A DNA stretch of 24,515 nt from Candidatus Campbelliibacteriota bacterium (lineage in GTDB: Bacteria; Patescibacteriota; Minisyncoccia; Phycocordibacterales; CSBR16-193), in contig SKVL01000022.1 of NCBI GenBank assembly GCA_007129455.1, positions 1 through 24,515 on the forward strand, given 5' to 3'. A program made the position numbers and the translations under genes. The number at the start of each line of letters is the position of its first letter. Position 1 is the stretch's first letter. Under the pieces are notes generated by a model. That model searched no databases, was not told the DNA's origin, and saw only the letters and a program-made list of their open reading frames with translations. Below, in pieces: positions 21,104 to 24,515 of this stretch.

Positions 21104-22912
21104 TTAATTTTCTTCTTCCATCCTGGCTTTTTCTTGTTTTATAGCGAGTATCTGTGACGGGTCGGAGGTTATTATCTGATCTTCCGTGTAGGAGGCGATT
21201 ATTCTCACCGCTACATGTTTTATTCCGGCAAAGAAGACACCCTCCCCCACTTGGGATTCGATGAGGAGGTACTTTTCTTCATCGGTGAGATTGAAGGTCT
21301 TTTGCAACCGGTCAATGGTGGTTGCGGACTGTTTTAACAAAAGCTGAATCGAGGAGTTGGTTATTATCGGCACCCCGTAAGGAGAGTTCAAGAAGTCCCC
21401 AACGTCTTGGGTTATTGTCGAGAGCCCCAAGTAGTATTTTCTTCCACGCTTTGCCAAGTTTAAAAGAAAAGCGGCCGTGTCTTCTGATTTCATCATCCAC
21501 CAAGCCTCGTCAACGACAAGGAGTCTTTTTCTGATATCTTTTCTAACCATGCTCCAGATGTGGTTCATTATTATATACATCGCCACCGACTTAAGCTCAT
21601 CCTCCATGTCCCTCAAGGAGAAAACTATGAATTTGTAATCGAGATTTATATTACTGGGTTCGTTTATGAACCCCGACCATGTCCCTTGGGTGTATTTGCT
21701 TAACCTTTGCGCCAACTGGTCTCCTCCCTCCATTCCGCCCAAAACCATCTCGAAATCGGACAAAAGAGGCTCTTGAAAATCGGCCTCGGGATCGGTGTCG
21801 GGGGTGATGTCCCTCAGGGCGTAGGTTTCCGAAATCGCTTTATCAATAACCGCGTCTTCTTCGGAAGTCAGACCCCCGAGCATGATGCGGAAAAGACCGG
21901 TCAGGTGGATGCTGTGGGATCGCAGGACCCCGGCAAAGGATTCATCCTCAGCCGGCCTCGGAAGCTCAAACGGATTTATGGTGTGCTCCGAGGTCAGAGA
22001 GATGTCAAAGAAACGACCCCCAACCGCCTTTGCCATGTATTCGTATTCCTTTTCCGGGTCTATAACGATGATGTTGGTATCAAACATGAGGCTTCTCAAG
22101 ATCTCCAATTTTGCCGCATATGATTTACCCGCACCGGAAGTGGCAAAAATAACAGAGTTGTAGTTCGGTAATGAGAATCTATCAAAAATAACCAGGCTCG
22201 AATTATGTCGGTTTACTCCGAAAAGAATCCCTTTGTCGGAGGTTAGGTCGAAAGAAACGAAAGGAAAAATACTCGATAAGGGCTCGGAGTTCAGCTTGGA
22301 GTGAACTTCCAAAAGATCGGTACATGTGGGGAAGATACTTCGTAAACCTTCTTCCTGTTGGAAAAGAGCCGGCTTAAGATAGACGAGTCTGGATTCGAAA
22401 ATTGATTTTATTTCCGATTCCGCTCGGTTCAGATCCGCCTCGTTGTTCCCATATATTGAAACATAAAGACCGACGTTAAAGAGTCTCTCGGTCGCCTGCA
22501 TCAGGCGATCTCGGAGGTCTTCTAAGTCGTGGTAAGCCGTTTCAAGCTCGGGGCTGCGAACTTGCCCTTTTTCTTCCCTTTCGTTGATTTGACTTTGAAC
22601 TTCCGCCACCTTTTTTTGAAACTGTCGAAGAACTCGTTCCGTCTCAACTGGGTGAATGAACAAAGAGATGTCGTAGACTCCATCCAAGTTGATTATCGGT
22701 GCGAACCAACCTTCGTTCAAGAAACGCGGATAGGAAATAACAAAGTAAGTTCTCATTATCTTGGTGCCCAAATTTATTTCACGGGAGGTTATTTTTAAGG
22801 CGCTTGGCGCAATTATGTCCTTAAGCATTAATCCACCGTCTTCTTTTTCGGTGTTGTCTAAGGAGGAACCTTTTTGAGTACTTTGTTTTTTAAAAATATC
22901 AGTAAAACCCAT
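21104..22912 (-). CDS. VirB4/TraC-type conjugation ATPase
   Basis: Hexameric ATPase that energises pilus assembly and substrate transport in type IV secretion. 602 residues. An N-terminal region (about 28-250) with a coiled-coil-like segment (about 95-140) matches the VirB4/TraC front part. The RecA-like core has Walker A ATSGAGKS (257-264), IIVIDPEKEYEYMA (about 281-294), Walker B RLLVVDEAWWMM (463-474) and a STITQD motif (499-503). The final part (SATTIDRLQKTFNLTDEEK ... LLIESQVGEGVFFAG) is typical of VirB4 C-termini. The segment that in full-length VirB4 lies ahead of residue 1 seems to be encoded by the preceding gene. ATG at 22912 lies 6 nt after that gene's stop; no Shine-Dalgarno. Confidence 0.93.
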   Translation of the reverse strand: MGFTDIFKKQSTQKGSSLDNTEKEDGGLMLKDIIAPSALKITSREINLGTKIMRTYFVISYPRFLNEGWFAPIINLDGVYDISLFIHPVETERVLRQFQKKVAEVQSQINEREEKGQVRSPELETAYHDLEDLRDRLMQATERLFNVGLYVSIYGNNEADLNRAESEIKSIFESRLVYLKPALFQQEEGLRSIFPTCTDLLEVHSKLNSEPLSSIFPFVSFDLTSDKGILFGVNRHNSSLVIFDRFSLPNYNSVIFATSGAGKSYAAKLEILRSLMFDTNIIVIDPEKEYEYMAKAVGGRFFDISLTSEHTINPFELPRPAEDESFAGVLRSHSIHLTGLFRIMLGGLTSEEDAVIDKAISETYALRDITPDTDPEADFQEPLLSDFEMVLGGMEGGDQLAQRLSKYTQGTWSGFINEPSNINLDYKFIVFSLRDMEDELKSVAMYIIMNHIWSMVRKDIRKRLLVVDEAWWMMKSEDTAAFLLNLAKRGRKYYLGLSTITQDVGDFLNSPYGVPIITNSSIQLLLKQSATTIDRLQKTFNLTDEEKYLLIESQVGEGVFFAGIKHVAVRIIASYTEDQIITSDPSQILAIKQEKARMEEEN

Positions 22913-22918
22913 ATTGTT

Positions 22919-23557
22919 TTAATTTATTACACCCGTTCTTTCTTCTCCGGGATTGAAAAGGTTATAGAACAGCTCTTTAATCTCCTCACTTCCGAGTGTG
23001 GCGGTGCGAAGACCACAACGCCTCAAGCCTTGTTCAACCACGGTGACTCTTTGGCTGAGCTGCGTTCTGTGCTCCTCGAAAGACCTCTTTGAAGCCTCTG
23101 TTTTTTCTTCCTTAGTTGATTTGGAGAAAAAAGAGGAGCCCGAACTCTTTTTCGCGCCCACCATTGACGGACTGTAAGGAATAATAACGAAAAACGCTTT
23201 GGTCATAATATTCACATTTTCAGTGTATTTTTTTATAAAACCTATGTATTCGGTTATTTGGATTCTTAAAAGCTCATTTTCTTGTTTCTTGTGTTGCTCT
23301 TCCAGGAGCTGTAGGTAAGGCCTTATATCAAGTTCTCGCGACTCCATGAATATTTGGATTGAGAAATCGATCGTGTTAAGAAAGCTCTGGAACTGCATCA
23401 GGAGAGCGGAGCGCTCGTCTTCGGACTTAAGGGCGATGTTTATTGTGGAGACCATAAGCACAGCCCTGAAAGAGCCGTCTTCAAGTATGATTACGTTTTC
23501 TCGAACTTCTTTTATCGGAACGAAAGACTGTGTTGGTGAGTGTTTGGATCGGGGCAT
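22919..23557 (-). CDS. TraC/VirB4 N-terminal-domain-like protein
   Basis: 212 residues, placed directly before the VirB4 ATPase and after PrgI. The beginning (QSFVPIKEVRENVIILEDGSFRAVLMVSTIN) resembles the N-terminal domain that starts VirB4/TraC ATPases, followed by DERSALLMQFQSFLNTIDFSIQIFMESRELD, a typical TraC-N phrase, and a coiled-coil-like helix (about 88-110). There is no Walker motif. This suggests that VirB4 is encoded in two adjacent cistrons. A TTG at 23587 would add ten residues and overlap the PrgI gene; the ATG at 23557 lies 4 nt after the PrgI stop and is preferred. The C-terminal part after a Ser-rich linker (SSGSSFFSKS) is charged. Confidence 0.8.
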   Translation of the reverse strand: MPRSKHSPTQSFVPIKEVRENVIILEDGSFRAVLMVSTINIALKSEDERSALLMQFQSFLNTIDFSIQIFMESRELDIRPYLQLLEEQHKKQENELLRIQITEYIGFIKKYTENVNIMTKAFFVIIPYSPSMVGAKKSSGSSFFSKSTKEEKTEASKRSFEEHRTQLSQRVTVVEQGLRRCGLRTATLGSEEIKELFYNLFNPGEERTGVIN

Positions 23558-23561
23558 GTTT

Positions 23562-24008
23562 TTACTGTGAATTATTATGGTTATCAACCTCGCTGTCGTT
23601 GTGAGACCTTTCTCCGGTGGCGGGAGCGTCGCCCTTATCCATACCTAACAAAAAAGTCTTGTTTTTAAGAGTTGAACCGGGGTTTTTTTCAGGTGCAACC
23701 AAGGCGCTTTCGGAAAAGATCCCTCGGTTTTCTTTCTTTTTCCAGACATAGATTTTGTTTTTTAGAAAGTGTCTAAAGGCAGCCTCGACCGTTACGATAA
23801 AAGGACGCTTGTTCACTTGATAGAAAGCCAACGCTCCAGACAGCACCCCGATTGGAATTGCCAGCAAAATCGCCAAAAAAGTTGCTAAATATACGAAGCA
23901 CAAAACAATGAACCCGCCTCCCCCGACAACATAGATAAACTGCTTAAAACTCAAGGGGCCGAATATTTTGTCTTCTATTTCTATAAACTGTGGAACCTGG
24001 AATCTCAT
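23562..24008 (-). CDS. PrgI-family membrane protein
   Basis: 148 residues. The N-terminal part (MRFQVPQFIEIEDKIFGPLSFKQFIYV) and the two close membrane helices (about 25-48 and 46-70, GGGFIVLCFVYLATFLAILLAIPIGVLSGALAF), followed by NKRPFIVTVEAAFRHFLKNKIYVWKKK, are the hallmarks of the PrgI family. PrgI is found next to VirB4 in Gram-positive-type type IV secretion systems and stands in for VirB3. The C-terminal 60 residues are hydrophilic and low in complexity (SHNDSEVDNHNNS). It is the first gene after a terminator and its own promoter, so the unit prgI-virB4N-virB4 starts here. Confidence 0.85.
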   Translation of the reverse strand: MRFQVPQFIEIEDKIFGPLSFKQFIYVVGGGGFIVLCFVYLATFLAILLAIPIGVLSGALAFYQVNKRPFIVTVEAAFRHFLKNKIYVWKKKENRGIFSESALVAPEKNPGSTLKNKTFLLGMDKGDAPATGERSHNDSEVDNHNNSQ

Positions 24009-24037
24009 ATTTTAAACCTTTCACTTCTTACTCAAGA

Positions 24038-24046
24038 ATTATAACA
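24038..24046 (-). promoter_or_regulatory. Extended -10 promoter of the prgI-virB4 unit
   Basis: TGT-TATAAT on the minus strand, about 29 nt before the PrgI ATG (24008). AAAGG lies 9 nt before the ATG, one of the few Shine-Dalgarno-like sites in the window. Confidence 0.6.
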
Positions 24047-24078
24047 TTAATTTTTAATATCAAAATTAACAACTCGAT

Positions 24079-24117
24079 AAAAAACCGGCCTTTTTCAAAT
24101 CACCGAACACCGGCCGG
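24079..24117 (-). terminator. Rho-independent terminator before prgI
   Basis: On the minus strand CCGGCC (24112-24117), a 21-nt loop and GGCCGG (24085-24090), followed by T6 (24079-24084). It lies just after the stop of the upstream partial gene and is the strongest terminator in the window. Confidence 0.75.
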
Positions 24118-24126
24118 CAGGGAGAT

Positions 24127-24515
24127 CTAAGCCCTTTTTTCTGTCGGCACCTCGGAGTTTTCGTCTTTTGAAACAGGGTCTTCGGAACCTTCTATAACTT
24201 TCAGTATATTGGCTTTTTCTTTTTCAAGATCACCTTGTCTTATTTTCTCCGCATCGCTGTTCTCGTTTTTTTTCTCACCGTTGTACATCAAGGGAGCGGG
24301 CTTAGGTGGCGGGGTCGGCACACCTTTTTTAAGAGAGCTTTCATCGTCTTCTTTTGTCATTTCGGCTTCTATCTTAAGGATGCTTTCAAGAAATGGCTCA
24401 AGGAGAGCGACTGCGTCATTGGAGACGGACCGTCTAATCTCATTGTCTGTTATCTGCGACGAGATGTTTGAAGAAAGCTCTCCCATCTCTCCCACTCCCA
24501 AAAGGATATACAAGA
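24127..24515 (-). CDS. C-terminal tail of an upstream T4SS-associated protein (partial)
   Basis: The frame runs off the window edge, so the 5' end is missing; a TTG at 24513 should not be taken as the start. The visible 129 residues are hydrophilic. A short hydrophobic start (LYILLGVGEMGE), a helical stretch (about 15-55), a Pro-rich linker (PTPPPKPAPL) and a charged Lys/Glu tail are seen. In this position ahead of PrgI and VirB4, other such clusters often carry a VirB6/TrbL-type polytopic protein, whose cytoplasmic tail could look like this, but the identity cannot be shown from the part seen. Confidence 0.55.
   Translation of the reverse strand, partial: LYILLGVGEMGELSSNISSQITDNEIRRSVSNDAVALLEPFLESILKIEAEMTKEDDESSLKKGVPTPPPKPAPLMYNGEKKNENSDAEKIRQGDLEKEKANILKVIEGSEDPVSKDENSEVPTEKRA

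Noticed and set aside
23558..23587. TTG start at 23587 for the VirB4 N-terminal-like gene
   Set aside because: It overlaps the PrgI gene, while an ATG at 23557 lies 4 nt after the PrgI stop.
1..24515. CRISPR array, prophage, rRNA operon or intact insertion sequence
   Set aside because: No regularly spaced repeats, phage structural genes, rRNA sequence or intact transposase seen on reading both strands.

Overview
This window looks like a piece of a Patescibacteria (Candidate Phyla Radiation) chromosome, most likely a Parcubacteria-type lineage, and it probably carries the replication origin. The evidence is gene content and gene style. There is a dnaA-dnaN / rpmH-rnpA-yidC-jag origin neighbourhood. 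Core proteins are compact (YebC without its third domain, Pol I without a proofreading domain, a 237-residue HolA). The single pilB, the GT51/transpeptidase PBP with an acidic tail and a PrgI-VirB4 cluster are all typical of that radiation. Start codons rarely have a Shine-Dalgarno sequence. TGA is used as a stop (polA, the exported protein at 19315-20451), so this is not a recoded Gracilibacteria/Absconditabacteria-type genome. The taxonomic placement is inferred from sequence style, not from a tree.

Left part (1-4535): the 3' end of mutM/fpg meets a SpoU-type RNA methyltransferase. A tRNA-Lys(TTT) lies divergent from the methyltransferase, and their promoters overlap at the -10 element. A tight minus-strand operon tsaE-polA-holA follows. 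Middle left (4681-11573, plus strand): pilB (type IV pilus ATPase); a 408-bp intergenic region with a 17-bp inverted repeat that may be a structured RNA; ruvB, yebC and ruvC (Holliday-junction processing plus a translation factor); a 60-residue acidic orphan; and a bifunctional penicillin-binding protein.

Origin region (11616-17480): a minus-strand dnaA-dnaN-DUF721/DciA-like trio and a plus-strand rpmH-rnpA-yidC-jag set. They are separated by about 960 bp holding a decayed IS481-like transposase remnant and DnaA-box-like sites. The 227-bp dnaA-dnaN gap holds further DnaA-box-like 9-mers and is very AT-rich. Transcription diverges from here, as expected around oriC.

Right part (17553-24515, minus strand): a type IV secretion-like cluster. 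Read in transcription order it has the C-terminal tail of an upstream protein (possibly TrbL/VirB6-like) and a strong terminator; a PrgI-family membrane protein; a short TraC/VirB4 N-terminal-like protein; a VirB4-type ATPase; a polytopic membrane protein; a signal-peptide-bearing beta-rich protein; a VirB2/TrbC pilin-like protein; and a membrane-anchored beta-propeller-like protein. No relaxase, coupling protein or peptidoglycan hydrolase is visible. The set therefore looks like an envelope-spanning export or adhesion machine rather than a complete conjugation system, and it is the most interesting block in the window.

A recurrent regulatory feature is an extended -10 of the form TGGTAnnAT placed 6-9 nt before a start codon (tsaE, pilB, rpmH, the exported T4SS protein). 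It implies leaderless or nearly leaderless mRNAs.
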